A stretch of DNA of 64,000 nt, taken from positions 27,871 through 91,870 of the forward strand of contig CAIVQB010000018.1 in assembly GCA_903907925.1 (NCBI GenBank), written 5' to 3'. Both the position numbers and the translations under genes were made by a program. Under the pieces are notes generated by a model. The model was not told the origin of the DNA. It did not search any database and was given only the letters and a program-made list of their open reading frames with translations. The stretch's first letter is position 1, and every line of letters begins with the position of its first letter. This DNA comes from an uncultured Verrucomicrobiota bacterium. Lineage in GTDB: Bacteria > Verrucomicrobiota > Verrucomicrobiia > Limisphaerales > UBA9464. Below, piece by piece: positions 1 through 8,838 of this stretch.

Positions 1-185
1 TGATGGACCCAGTTCAGGTAAAAATCCTGGTAACGTCGGACGGCGACCGCGGGATCAATCCGTAGTTCGAAGGAATCGCAGGTCTGGTGCTCGTTGCTGA
101 ACGGCTGGAGTCGGACCTCGTTGAAGCTCTCCTTCACCGGTGTGGAATACCGGTACCGGGTTCGGTGGAGGATGAAGAGCCTCAT
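1..185 (-). CDS. Transglutaminase-like family protein, N-terminal fragment (runs off window)
   Basis: An open frame without a stop starts at an ATG (185-183, minus strand) and reaches the window edge, giving 61 residues. It begins MRLFILHRTRYRYSTPV and continues with NEVRLQPFSNEHQ and a closing YLNWVH. This matches the N-terminal beta-sandwich domain (Transglut_N type) found ahead of bacterial transglutaminase-like cysteine peptidase domains, where a Y-x-Y start and an E-x-R-L-x-P segment are typical. The catalytic Cys-His-Asp domain would lie outside the window. The gene is divergent from the esterase at 276, leaving about 90 bp for both promoters. Family assignment rests on the N-terminal domain alone. 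Confidence 0.65.
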   Translation of the reverse strand, partial: MRLFILHRTRYRYSTPVKESFNEVRLQPFSNEHQTCDSFELRIDPAVAVRRYQDFYLNWVH

Positions 186-275
186 CGTGCGGAGCCTGAC
201 GAAGAAGTAGCCCTGCGGGCAAGCGTTGCAAAAGGCCGTTGACGGTCCCCGGGGGACCCCGGTCATGCTGATCGC

Positions 276-1883
276 ATGTTCCTGCCCCTTGTTCGCCGTG
301 CAGCCCCGTCGGAATCCGCCGTGGCGCGCACCTTTTCCCCGGCCGTGTTGCTGGCATCCGCGCTGACGCTGACCCTTCCGGTCGCGGCTGAAGTCCGCCT
401 GCATCCCCTGTTCTCCGATCATGGCATACTCCAGCGAGGCATCCGGGTGCCGGTATGGGGCACCGGCGATGAAGGCGAACGGGTCACGGTGGAATTCGCC
501 GGCCAAAAGGTGTCCACCACCGCGCACAACGGCCGCTGGCAGGTGTCGTTGAGTCCGTTGAAGGCTTCGAACCACGGCGCGGTACTGAAAGCGAGTGGCC
601 CCGCCAACGCGACCGAGGTCACCGATGTGGTCGTCGGCGAGGTCTGGATTTGCTCCGGTCAATCCAACATGGAATGGCCGTTGAGCCGCAGCTACCAGCC
701 GGAGGCCGACATCCAGGCCAGTGCCAATCCGAACCTGCGGTTGTTCACCGTCGCGAAGCGGCGGTCGCCCGAGGCGAAGACCGATCTCGATTACGCCAAG
801 CATTCCTGGGCGGTTGCGGGACCGGACACGGTGAAGAATTTCTCCGCGGTCGGCTATTATTTTGGTCGGAACCTCGAAGAAGATCTGAAATCCCAGGGTG
901 TTCCCGTCGGATTGATCCACACCAGTTGGGGTGGATCTCCGGCCGAAGTGTGGATGAGCGACTCGGCGATCCGGGCGAATCCCTCCTACGCTCGCGATCT
1001 TCAGGAAGCCGATGCGGCAGCGTACCTGGGCTATCAAAAGGGCCTGCTCGCCTGGGAAACGGAGAAGGCGGCCGCTGTGGCCAAAGGCGAAGCGTTCACC
1101 AAGAACCGTCCCTTTGCGCCGTGGCAGAATTCCGAACTCTACAACGGCATGATCGCCAACCTCATTCCCTACGCCATCAAGGGAGCGATCTGGTACCAGG
1201 GCGAATCCAACGCCGGACGGGCCTGGCAGTACCGCGAATTGTACGGCGACATGATCAAGAACTGGCGTCGCGATTGGGGCCAGGGCGATTTCCATTTCTA
1301 CGCGGTGCAACTGGCGCCGTGGGACAAGAGCCGGAGGCGGGAGATGTCAGTGATCGCCAGCGAAGTGGGCGATTCCAATTGGGCCGAATTGCGTGAAGCG
1401 CAGGATTTTGTTGCCGCCACGGTTCCCAACACCGGAGTCGCGGTGATCACCGATGTGGGCGACAAGGACGACATCCATCCCACCCGCAAGGCCCCGGTCG
1501 GTGCGCGTCTGGCCCTGCTGGCGCGGTCGAAGGCCTACCATGAACCGGTGGAATCCTCCGGTCCGGTGGTCCGCACCTTCACCTTCGTCGGTGGCGAAGC
1601 ACTGCTGGATTTCAGCCATGTGGGCAGTCGGCTGCAAACCCGGGATGGACTCGCTCCGACTGGATTCTCGGTCGCCGGTGAGGATCACAAGTTTCACGCG
1701 GCGACCGCCCGGATCCGCGGCAGATCCGAAATCGTCGTCCAGAGCTCCGAAGTTGCGAAGCCGGTTGCGGTTCGCTACGGCTGGGCCGACTATCCGGTGG
1801 TGAATCTGAGAAACGGTGCGGGTCTTCCCGCGTCACCGTTCCGCACGGATTCCTGGGAATTGACCACCCAGAAGAAACCGTGA
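276..1883 (+). CDS. Sialate O-acetylesterase (SGNH hydrolase family)
   Basis: 535 residues. A hydrophobic segment near residues 20-38 ending in VAA suggests a signal peptide and export. The SGNH block I motif SGQSNM places the nucleophile at Ser130; WYQGESN (about 307-313) is the conserved oxyanion/Gln block, and DDIHPTRK supplies the Asp399/His401 pair. This is the layout of sialate O-acetylesterases, which remove O-acetyl groups from sialic acids or esterified plant and animal glycans. It is followed by a sialidase-like gene in the same direction, so the two may act on the same substrate. No strong Shine-Dalgarno is visible before the ATG. Related esterases act on acetylated xylan or pectin, so the substrate is inferred. 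Confidence 0.85.
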   Translation: MFLPLVRRAAPSESAVARTFSPAVLLASALTLTLPVAAEVRLHPLFSDHGILQRGIRVPVWGTGDEGERVTVEFAGQKVSTTAHNGRWQVSLSPLKASNHGAVLKASGPANATEVTDVVVGEVWICSGQSNMEWPLSRSYQPEADIQASANPNLRLFTVAKRRSPEAKTDLDYAKHSWAVAGPDTVKNFSAVGYYFGRNLEEDLKSQGVPVGLIHTSWGGSPAEVWMSDSAIRANPSYARDLQEADAAAYLGYQKGLLAWETEKAAAVAKGEAFTKNRPFAPWQNSELYNGMIANLIPYAIKGAIWYQGESNAGRAWQYRELYGDMIKNWRRDWGQGDFHFYAVQLAPWDKSRRREMSVIASEVGDSNWAELREAQDFVAATVPNTGVAVITDVGDKDDIHPTRKAPVGARLALLARSKAYHEPVESSGPVVRTFTFVGGEALLDFSHVGSRLQTRDGLAPTGFSVAGEDHKFHAATARIRGRSEIVVQSSEVAKPVAVRYGWADYPVVNLRNGAGLPASPFRTDSWELTTQKKP

Positions 1884-1959
1884 GGCACGTCGGTTGTTCA
1901 GCGTGAAGACGGGTTGAGCCCGCGGGCGTCGTCGCGCCAGTTTGAAAGCACTCTTTGGA

Positions 1960-2991
1960 ATGAAACTCCTTCGCCTTGCCCTGCCGGCTCTCTGCGGTTG
2001 GGCGGCCGCCTGCCTTGCCGTTGCCCAAACCCCGGTGGGATTGGTGCGGACCGAGTTCCTCGCGGATCCGCCGCCCACACCTTCCTCTCATGCCTCGACG
2101 ATTTGCGAGTTGAAGGGCGGCCTGGCGGCGGCGTGGTTCGGTGGAACGGCTGAACGGCAGCGCGACGTCGTGATTTGGTTCATCCGCCAGGAGAAAGGCG
2201 TCTGGACCCGCCCGGCCGAGGTGGCCCGGGGCGATGAAGATGGCGACGAACAATGGGCCTGCTGGAATCCGGTCCTGGTGCAGCCGCAGAAGGGTCCGCT
2301 GCTGTTGTACTACAAGGTCGGTCCGAGTCCTTCCGAATGGTGGGGCCGGCTGAAGACCTCCGATGACGGCGGCATCCACTGGTCCGCGTCCCGGCGGCTG
2401 CCCAAGGGAATCATCGGACCGGTTCGCAACAAACCCATCGAGTTAAGCCCGGGCATCCTGCTTTGCGGCGCCAGCGAAGAGAGTTCGGGTTGGCGGGTGC
2501 ATATGGAAACTGTGCGCCAGCCGGGGAGCGCCTCGCCTTCCTGGAGCCGGACGGTGGACCTGAATTCCGCCCTCGAATTCGGTGCCATCCAGCCGACGAT
2601 TCTGGTTTGGCCGGATCTCGGGATCCAGATTCTGTGCCGGACCCGGCAGAAGCTTCTCACCGAATCGTGGAGCACCGACGGCGGGATGAGTTGGAGCCGG
2701 ATGCGCCGGACCGACATCCCCAATCCGAACAGCGGTGTGGACGCGGTGATGTTGAAGGATGGCCGGGCGTTGTTGGTTTACAACCCGACCACCGAGTCGC
2801 GGCATTCACTGGGAGTGGCGTTGATCGAAGAAGGACGGAAGTGGCACCATGTCCTGAATCTCGAAGACGACGCGGGCGAGTACAGCTACCCGGCGGTGAT
2901 CCAGACCGCGGACGGAATGGTCCACACCACCTACACGTGGAAGCGCGAGAAAATCAAACACGCGGTCATTGATCCCGCCCTGTTGAAGTAG
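1960..2991 (+). CDS. Secreted sialidase-like protein (BNR/Asp-box beta-propeller)
   Basis: 343 residues from the ATG at 1960; a TTG at 1942 would add six residues, but the ATG gives a clean signal peptide (KLLRLALPALCGWAAA, cleavage after AVA). Two Asp-box motifs, SDDGGIHWS and STDGGMSWS, mark the six-bladed sialidase fold (BNR_2 type). Conserved elements NKPIEL, QPTIL and the Tyr-rich C-terminus (YSYPAVIQT) fit exo-alpha-sialidase-like proteins. Many verrucomicrobial members act on other glycans, so true sialidase activity is not certain. Its 3' end overlaps the convergent sensor kinase gene by 26 bp. A perfect 7-bp hairpin at 3010-3027, lacking a T-run, lies just past the stop and could end transcription. 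Confidence 0.8.
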   Translation: MKLLRLALPALCGWAAACLAVAQTPVGLVRTEFLADPPPTPSSHASTICELKGGLAAAWFGGTAERQRDVVIWFIRQEKGVWTRPAEVARGDEDGDEQWACWNPVLVQPQKGPLLLYYKVGPSPSEWWGRLKTSDDGGIHWSASRRLPKGIIGPVRNKPIELSPGILLCGASEESSGWRVHMETVRQPGSASPSWSRTVDLNSALEFGAIQPTILVWPDLGIQILCRTRQKLLTESWSTDGGMSWSRMRRTDIPNPNSGVDAVMLKDGRALLVYNPTTESRHSLGVALIEEGRKWHHVLNLEDDAGEYSYPAVIQTADGMVHTTYTWKREKIKHAVIDPALLK

Positions 2992-4204
2992 GCTCCGGAG
3001 TTCGCCGGGCGCTGCCGGGTGGCAGCGGAATGAGCGCCTCGATTTCCGTGCCGGCGTGGCGATGGGATTTGATTTGAAGCGTGCCGCCGACATAGGCCGC
3101 CCGTTCGCGCATGCCGACGAGACCCAAGCCACCCTTTTGTTTTCCACGCACCGGCCTACGTTGCGGATCGAATCCGATGCCATCGTCGGCAATCACCAAC
3201 CGTACCAAGCCGTCGGTGACATTCAGGTTCACCGTGACGTGGTGGGCGCCGGCGTGCTTCTCCGAGTTTTTCAACGCTTCCTGCAGAATGCGGTAGATCG
3301 TCAGCTCAATGTCGTCTGGCAAACGCTCAATCAAACCCACGACCATCTTGACCGGAACGCCCGCTTGTTCGGCGAACTGGGTGCAGATTTCGCGCAGGGC
3401 GGCGATCAGACCCAGGTGTTCCAAGACCCCGGGTCGCAGATTGCGCGAGATCCGTTCCACTTCATCGGCTGCTTCTCCGAGCAACTTGGCGAGCTCGCTG
3501 GCCTCCCGCTTTGCCGTCGCTTCGCGTGCCGGAAGCCGGTCCGCCAGCGTCTGGCTGCGAACCAAAATGGCGCAGAGCAGTTGGGTGATGTGATCGTGCA
3601 ATTCGAGCGCCACGCGACCGCGTTCGGCCTCCTGCACCTGCACCACGCGGTGGGTCAATGCCCGCAACAGCTCCTCATTGCGTCGCGCCTCGGTCAGATC
3701 GGTCACCACCAGACCGAGGGTTGCACCGGTGGAATTCTTCCGGGGAAGCGGACGAATGGACAGTTGCACCGGCATTCGAGAACCGCTGCTGGTGTTGAGG
3801 ATCGTCTGGAGTTTTGCACCCACCTTGCCGGCGCGTTTCAGAAGGGGTTGCAGAGCCGCCTGGTCTTCAGCGGCGAGAAAACGGCGAAACGAACTGCCGG
3901 TCACCTGCTCGAGCGGATAGTCAACCATCCGGGCGAAGCCCTGATTGGCGTAGAGAACGGCCCCGTCCGCCGTCAATGTCAGCGCCCCCTCGTTCATCGA
4001 TTCGATCAGCACCCGGTAGGCATGGTCGGCACCCTCCAGGGTGAACACCCGCGGACCGGCCTGACCCGCGACCACCAGGGCATCCACTTCGCCGGAGCGA
4101 ATGGCGGTGAGGGTTGATTCCGCCTCGGCGAGGCGAATGCGGAGGCGGGTGAGTTCGCGGACTGGATCCGGCGTTGGAGAGCGTCCGCGCTTGGGAGTGT
4201 TCAC
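2966..4204 (-). CDS. PAS-domain sensor histidine kinase (NarL/DesK-type HisKA_3) of the kai operon
   Basis: 412 residues, GTG start whose GTGA overlaps the stop of the upstream kaiB, so translation is probably coupled. A short coiled segment (15-40) is followed by a PAS domain (about 60-175), the HisKA_3 dimerisation helix with ELHDHITQLL (phospho-acceptor His203) and a HATPase_c domain with N-box, DDGIGF and GLGLVGMRERA. No membrane segment is seen, so it is cytosolic. Kinases of this class usually pair with a LuxR-type response regulator; none is adjacent. Its place as the last gene of a kaiC-kaiB-kaiB unit suggests it reads or feeds the KaiC state, by analogy with the kinases SasA and CikA in cyanobacteria, but this is inference. 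Confidence 0.85.
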   Translation of the reverse strand: MNTPKRGRSPTPDPVRELTRLRIRLAEAESTLTAIRSGEVDALVVAGQAGPRVFTLEGADHAYRVLIESMNEGALTLTADGAVLYANQGFARMVDYPLEQVTGSSFRRFLAAEDQAALQPLLKRAGKVGAKLQTILNTSSGSRMPVQLSIRPLPRKNSTGATLGLVVTDLTEARRNEELLRALTHRVVQVQEAERGRVALELHDHITQLLCAILVRSQTLADRLPAREATAKREASELAKLLGEAADEVERISRNLRPGVLEHLGLIAALREICTQFAEQAGVPVKMVVGLIERLPDDIELTIYRILQEALKNSEKHAGAHHVTVNLNVTDGLVRLVIADDGIGFDPQRRPVRGKQKGGLGLVGMRERAAYVGGTLQIKSHRHAGTEIEALIPLPPGSARRTPEPTSTGRDQ

Positions 4205-4554
4205 GGACGAACTGAGGTCTTCGCGGCGACATCCAACCCGACAAACAGACCGCTGGTCTTGGTCAGATTACCAATCAGCCGGCGTACCGGCTTGGGAAAC
4301 TCACGAACCAGCGTCGGTGTGGCGACAATCTGGCCGTCCCGCGCGAGGATCGGCTGTTGAAAGACGTCGATGACTTCCAACTCGTAGTGGCCCTCGAACT
4401 CGGTTTCACACAGGTGACGCGCACGCAGGATCGCCTTGCGGGATCGGTCGGTGGCACCCGCCACGTAGAGCCGCAGGACGCATTTCTCCGTGGGCCGGGC
4501 CGCCAAGGCGCGTTCGAAGGCCTTCGTGGTGCGGTTGGATGGGGTGGCTTTCAC
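4201..4554 (-). CDS. kaiB: KaiB-family protein, second copy
   Basis: 117 residues, GTG start. The KaiB/thioredoxin-like fold is shown by LRLYVAG (beta 1), the helix RKAILRARHLCET, YELEVIDV, a cis-Pro-like segment ATPTLVREFPKPVRRLIG and a GLDV end. KaiB proteins are fold-switching partners that bind KaiC in cyanobacterial clocks and in KaiBC systems of other bacteria. It has a 25-residue basic N-terminal extension absent from short KaiB. It lies 15 bp after the first kaiB and overlaps the kinase start. The two copies differ clearly in sequence, so they may have different partners or bind different KaiC states. KaiA is absent from the window. Confidence 0.9.
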   Translation of the reverse strand: MKATPSNRTTKAFERALAARPTEKCVLRLYVAGATDRSRKAILRARHLCETEFEGHYELEVIDVFQQPILARDGQIVATPTLVREFPKPVRRLIGNLTKTSGLFVGLDVAAKTSVRP

Positions 4555-4569
4555 GGACGTCGGGCTGGG

Positions 4570-4899
4570 CTATTGGGCGGATCGCAGATCCAACCCCACC
4601 AACACGCGTTCGGTGTCGGAAAGGTCGCCGATGATCTTTCGCACCGGTTCCGGCAGCTTCCGCACCAGGGTGGGAATGGCCAGAATCTGATCGCCCTTCG
4701 ACAGTTGGGGTCGTTCGAGCAGATCAATCACCTCGATGCTGTACTGGCCGCTGAGATGGGTCTCGCAGATGTTCTTGAGGTTCGAGAATGCCGTCAGTGA
4801 CTTGGGCGTCTGGCCCGCCACGTAGAGACGGAGTTGCCACAGCTTTTCGGGCGGGGGATTTGCGCGGGCGGCCCGCCGTTTCACCGGTTTTGTTTTCAT
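4570..4899 (-). CDS. kaiB: KaiB-family protein, first copy
   Basis: 109 residues, ATG start overlapping the kaiC stop (ATGA), so translation is coupled to kaiC. It shows [20 protein letters not shown], the [12 protein letters not shown] strand-turn and [20 protein letters not shown], the standard KaiB pattern, preceded by a basic N-terminal stretch ([16 protein letters not shown]). It is closest to the thioredoxin-like fold-switching clock protein KaiB that binds phosphorylated KaiC. Having two kaiB genes in one operon with a single kaiC and a PAS kinase is a known but poorly understood arrangement in non-cyanobacterial bacteria, where stress adaptation rather than circadian timing has been proposed. 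Confidence 0.9.
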   Translation of the reverse strand: MKTKPVKRRAARANPPPEKLWQLRLYVAGQTPKSLTAFSNLKNICETHLSGQYSIEVIDLLERPQLSKGDQILAIPTLVRKLPEPVRKIIGDLSDTERVLVGLDLRSAQ

Positions 4900-6662
4900 C
4901 GGGTTTTGGTTTTCGGTTTGGAGCTTCCCACCGCGCCGGTCGTCACCGATATGTCGGCCTGGCGCAGGCGGCCCAATTCGCTCCGCTCGGTGGTGAGCAA
5001 TCGCGTCTGGGTTCCGATCTGTTCGTCAATCTGGCGGAATTCTTCCGCGGTGGCCTCATGCTCAGAGCGCAGTCCGCTGATCTGTCGTTCGAGCGCCATC
5101 CGTTTGCTCTCCAGTTCGCGCTTGCGGCGGCCGGCCTCCTGTTGACCCGCCAGCGTCGCGGCTTTTTCGGAGGCGGTCTGCGCCGCCCGGGCCGATCCGG
5201 TCAGGACGCCGCTGGGACCGATGTAGGCGTCCACGAGGTCGACGCCGCGATCGGAGATCAAGAATTCCCGGATCTGGTTCGAGTGCGCCATGCCGCGCGC
5301 CTTGAGCACGTAGAGGACGCGATTGCGTTCGCCGTTGCCCTCAAAATCCTGCAGCAGCAACCAGGCGTCCATGAGCGAGGACATCGCCATCTCGGTTTGC
5401 TGCAGGGACTGACCGCCCTGGGTCAGGCTGGTGAAGAGGGTGGTGATCTGTCCGGCCTTCAGGTAGTCGATCAATCGCGTGACCATGCCCTTGCTCTCCG
5501 AGGCCGTGCCCGAATCCATGAGACTGGTGATGGGATCCACGATGACCACCTCCGGTTGAAAAACGGCGATCTCCTTGAACATCGTCGCGAGATGCATTTC
5601 CAGGCCGTAGAGCGAGGGTCGCGCCGAGTGGAACCGCAGCAGGTTGCGTTTGACCAGCGGCTCCAGGCGCAACCCGATGGAATGCATGTTGCGGATGATC
5701 TGGTTGGGTGATTCTTCGAAGGAAAAGAACAACGTCCTCTCGCCGCGCCGGGCGGCGGCCTGGGCAAAGTTGGCGGCGATGATGGTCTTGCCCGTGCCCG
5801 GTGTGCCGGTGAGCAGAATGCTGCTGCCGCGGAAGAAGCCGCGTCCGCCCAGCATCGCGTCGAGCCGGGGAATGCCGGTGGCGATCCGCTCGTTCGACAC
5901 CCCGTGGTTCAATCCCAGCGAAGTGATCGGCAGCACGCTGAGGCCTGTTTCCCCGATCAGGAACGGGAATTCATTGGTGCCGTGCAGTGCGCCGCGATAC
6001 TTGACCACCCGCAGATGTCGCGTGGCGATCTGGTCGTTGACCCGGTGATCCAGCAGGATGACGCAGTCGGAGACGTACTCCTCCAACCCGTGGCGGGTCA
6101 GTTGGTCGGAGTCGCGACCACGCTCGGCGGTGATGACAGCGGTCACGCCCTTGTCCTTGAGCCAGCGGAACAGGCGGCGGAGTTCGGCCCGCAGGATGGC
6201 CTCGTTCGGCAGGCCGGCGAACAATGCTTCGAGCGTGTCCAGCACCACCCGCTTGGCTCCGATGGAATCGATCGCGTGATTCAGCCGGACGAACAACCCC
6301 TCCAGATCGTATTCGCCGGTTTCGTGGATTTCGTTGCGTTCGATGCGGACGTGTTCGAGCAGAATCTTTTTTCGCCGCACCAGGCTGGTCAGATCGAAAC
6401 CGAGCGAGGCGACATTCGCCTTCAACTCGGCTTCCGTCTCCTCGAACGACATGAAAACACCGGGCTCGCCGAACTGCGTCGCGCCGCGCACGAGGAATTC
6501 CGCGGCGAACAATGTCTTGCCGCAGCCCGCGCCGCCGCAAACCAGTGTGGGCCGTCCGCGGGGCAGTCCGCCGTCGGTGATTTCATCGAGCCCCTGGATG
6601 CCGGTGGGACACTTGGGCAATCGGGTAGCCCGGAACGCGGCGTGGGAAGCAGGGGGTACCAT
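4896..6662 (-). CDS. kaiC: KaiC-like circadian clock ATPase with C-terminal coiled coil
   Basis: 588 residues from the ATG at 6662; an in-frame TTG at 6704 would add 14 unlikely residues. It has two RecA-like domains: CI with Walker A GGAGCGKT (43-50) and the catalytic EE pair at 74-75, and CII with GTPGTGKT (286-293) and EE at 316-317. Aligned on the CII phosphorylation loop, Thr423, Ser428 and Ser429 match Synechococcus T426, S431 and T432, so a phosphorylatable site is kept although Ser replaces the second Thr. Residues 495-570 form a long charged coiled coil that replaces the short KaiA-binding tail of cyanobacterial KaiC. First gene of the kaiC-kaiB-kaiB-kinase operon. Confidence 0.92.
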   Translation of the reverse strand: MVPPASHAAFRATRLPKCPTGIQGLDEITDGGLPRGRPTLVCGGAGCGKTLFAAEFLVRGATQFGEPGVFMSFEETEAELKANVASLGFDLTSLVRRKKILLEHVRIERNEIHETGEYDLEGLFVRLNHAIDSIGAKRVVLDTLEALFAGLPNEAILRAELRRLFRWLKDKGVTAVITAERGRDSDQLTRHGLEEYVSDCVILLDHRVNDQIATRHLRVVKYRGALHGTNEFPFLIGETGLSVLPITSLGLNHGVSNERIATGIPRLDAMLGGRGFFRGSSILLTGTPGTGKTIIAANFAQAAARRGERTLFFSFEESPNQIIRNMHSIGLRLEPLVKRNLLRFHSARPSLYGLEMHLATMFKEIAVFQPEVVIVDPITSLMDSGTASESKGMVTRLIDYLKAGQITTLFTSLTQGGQSLQQTEMAMSSLMDAWLLLQDFEGNGERNRVLYVLKARGMAHSNQIREFLISDRGVDLVDAYIGPSGVLTGSARAAQTASEKAATLAGQQEAGRRKRELESKRMALERQISGLRSEHEATAEEFRQIDEQIGTQTRLLTTERSELGRLRQADISVTTGAVGSSKPKTKTR

Positions 6663-6907
6663 CACCCGGCACGCTAGGACAACGTCATCAAAGCGATACA
6701 ACAATTCAGATGGGGTGATTTCCCCATTGCTGACGCGAGGACACGACGCCGTCAGCCGCTGGACGGGGCTGCGGCGAGGTGGCGTTTCGCGGGTGCGGAG
6801 CTGTGGCCGTCACCCGTGCCAGACGCCGTTTTCAAGGAGACTGCAAACGACGCTCATTCTTCGCACCACCCTTTCCGGGAGGAGGTTCGGACTTGGAGAA
6901 AATCCCA

Positions 6908-8824
6908 TCAAGCCGTCGCCGCACCGGGCTTGCGTCCGATCGGCAGGGTCGGTGTGGAGGACTTCCCCTGAAAGCTGCGCCAGCGCGCGGCGGGCAGACA
7001 GCCGATCACGATCAACGCCAATTGGCTGACGACAAAGGCGGCGAGGACCTGGAAGGCACCGTTCATGAAGCCGTAGCTATGGAGGCCGATGCCCAGCATG
7101 TTCACACCGAACCAGGACCAGCTGGTGACGATGTTGCCGGCGATGGCCAGATTGACCAATCCGCGTTCCTTCACCCAGCCGCCCCAACGGGCGTGCAGGA
7201 TGAGCGCGTTCCACAGCACGATGATCAATGCCCCGTTTTCCTTGGGATCCCAACCCCAGAACCGGCCCCAGCTTTGATCGGCCCAGATGCCGCCGAGAAC
7301 GGTTCCGACGAAGCTGAACAGCGTGGCGAAGCAGACGATGCCGTAAACCATCCGTGCCAGGGAGCGGGCGGTGGCGGGGTCGAGGCTGCTGGTGAAGAAT
7401 CCGCGCAGCACATAAACGATGGCCAGGAAGCCGGCGACGTAGGTGCTGGCGTAGCCGAGCGTCACGATCACCACATGGGTCGCCAGCCAGAAATTGGTGT
7501 CGAGGACGGCCCGGAGCATTTCCATGGTGTCGCCTTCGAGCGCGAGATTGTGGGCGATGATGAGAGTGACGAATCCGAGCAGGCTGCCGACGGCGAGCCC
7601 GATCGCGTTGCGCCACAGCCGTTCGAGAACCAATCCGAGGATCACTGCGCCCCAGCCGATGAAGATGGCCGAGGAATAGAGGTTGGTGACCGGCGGCCGG
7701 CCTTCCAGCCACATGCGGAACACGAGGCCCTCCATGTGGATGATCAAGGCGAGCATCATCAACCAGGACGAGGTGAGCCGCAGCGGTTCTGAGAAGGTGA
7801 ACCAGAAGGCAATGGCGCAGAGGAAGGCGGCGATGTAGATGACCAGCGCGTGGTAAAACGGCGCCATGCGGTTGAAGAAGGTTTCGCGGCCCGTCTTGGT
7901 CATGTCGGCGGGAACCGTCGCGATGCAGAAGCGTTCGTATTCGGTGAGCGCGGCATTGAAGGCACCGGCGTCACGGGCTTCAAAGGCGTCCCCCATCTTC
8001 GCCCAGGACAATGCGGCGACCGGCAACGGCGAGCCGCCCGTCAACTCCAGCAGGCGTTCGGGAAAGCGGGCCCAATCAGCTCCCCCCTCCGGCGGAAGAA
8101 TCAGCGGTAGTTTGTCGGCACGATCCCCGCGTTGATAAAGAAACCGGGCGGTGGATCGGACGAGTGGATCGTTCTGGAGATCGGCATTTTCGGCAGAGGA
8201 ACGTGCCCGGGCGGCTTCGAGGGCGTTGGTTCCGCGCGGAATCGCCTGCTGAAAAGCGACGAGTTCGGCGGCCAGTTGGGACACGCCGGAAGGGCGCGCG
8301 GTGTTGAGCAGGGCGTTGTACAACATCAGCGCGTTGCCGAGCCGGAGGATCCCCTGGTCAAAGGCGTCGCGCTGCGCATCGGCCTTGGCGCCGGCCAGAC
8401 GGGATTGTTCCTGGAGGATGCTGACATTGGTGCCGGCCAGAATCTGGGTGAAGGAATAGTGCTGACCGTCCTCGCCCTTCGTCGCGTCCTTCAACGGCAG
8501 CCGGAGGAGTGAAATCAAATCCGGATGATCGATGCGGAACACGCTTCGTTCGCGGGCGGCATCCGGCCGGAACATCACCTCTGCCAGCCATTCGGTCGCG
8601 GATAACGAACGCTTTTCCGTCCGGTCATAGAACGAATACCGTTCGAAAATCTGCACCAACGAATTCCGGGCGAACGAATCGATGGGCTGATGCCGGCCTT
8701 TGAAGAGGATCGGCAGGTTGCCAAAGCGGGTGTAGGCGAATTCGCGATCGGTCGGCGGCACCAGATCGGAGAGAAACCACGCGGCGAACAGCGCCGGAAT
8801 CAGCAGGGGCAGGTAGCGTTTCAT
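6908..8824 (-). CDS. ccsA: Cytochrome c biogenesis protein CcsA/CcsB-type (heme handling)
   Basis: 638 residues from the ATG at 8824, chosen because the protein then opens with a membrane segment (YLPLLIPALFAAWFL). After a periplasmic region (about 35-340), the C-terminal half has around eight membrane segments and the tryptophan-rich heme-handling motif WGRFWGWDPKE, with the later HSYG histidine. This is the CcsA partner of system II cytochrome c maturation, which moves heme out of the cell and ligates it to CxxCH apocytochromes with ResB. Here CcsA carries a long N-terminal periplasmic extension. It follows the ResB gene by 14 bp. The cytochromes at 38101-47381 are likely clients. Confidence 0.88.
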   Translation of the reverse strand: MKRYLPLLIPALFAAWFLSDLVPPTDREFAYTRFGNLPILFKGRHQPIDSFARNSLVQIFERYSFYDRTEKRSLSATEWLAEVMFRPDAARERSVFRIDHPDLISLLRLPLKDATKGEDGQHYSFTQILAGTNVSILQEQSRLAGAKADAQRDAFDQGILRLGNALMLYNALLNTARPSGVSQLAAELVAFQQAIPRGTNALEAARARSSAENADLQNDPLVRSTARFLYQRGDRADKLPLILPPEGGADWARFPERLLELTGGSPLPVAALSWAKMGDAFEARDAGAFNAALTEYERFCIATVPADMTKTGRETFFNRMAPFYHALVIYIAAFLCAIAFWFTFSEPLRLTSSWLMMLALIIHMEGLVFRMWLEGRPPVTNLYSSAIFIGWGAVILGLVLERLWRNAIGLAVGSLLGFVTLIIAHNLALEGDTMEMLRAVLDTNFWLATHVVIVTLGYASTYVAGFLAIVYVLRGFFTSSLDPATARSLARMVYGIVCFATLFSFVGTVLGGIWADQSWGRFWGWDPKENGALIIVLWNALILHARWGGWVKERGLVNLAIAGNIVTSWSWFGVNMLGIGLHSYGFMNGAFQVLAAFVVSQLALIVIGCLPAARWRSFQGKSSTPTLPIGRKPGAATA

Positions 8825-8838
8825 CGGAGGACGGGGAT

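Noticed and set aside
3010..3027. Seven-bp hairpin as a terminator of the sialidase-like gene
   Set aside because: No T-run and it lies inside the coding end of the convergent kinase; kept only as a remark.
6600..6704. Upstream extension of KaiC to a TTG at 6704
   Set aside because: The extra 14 residues are not KaiC-like and the ATG at 6662 gives the usual length before the CI domain.
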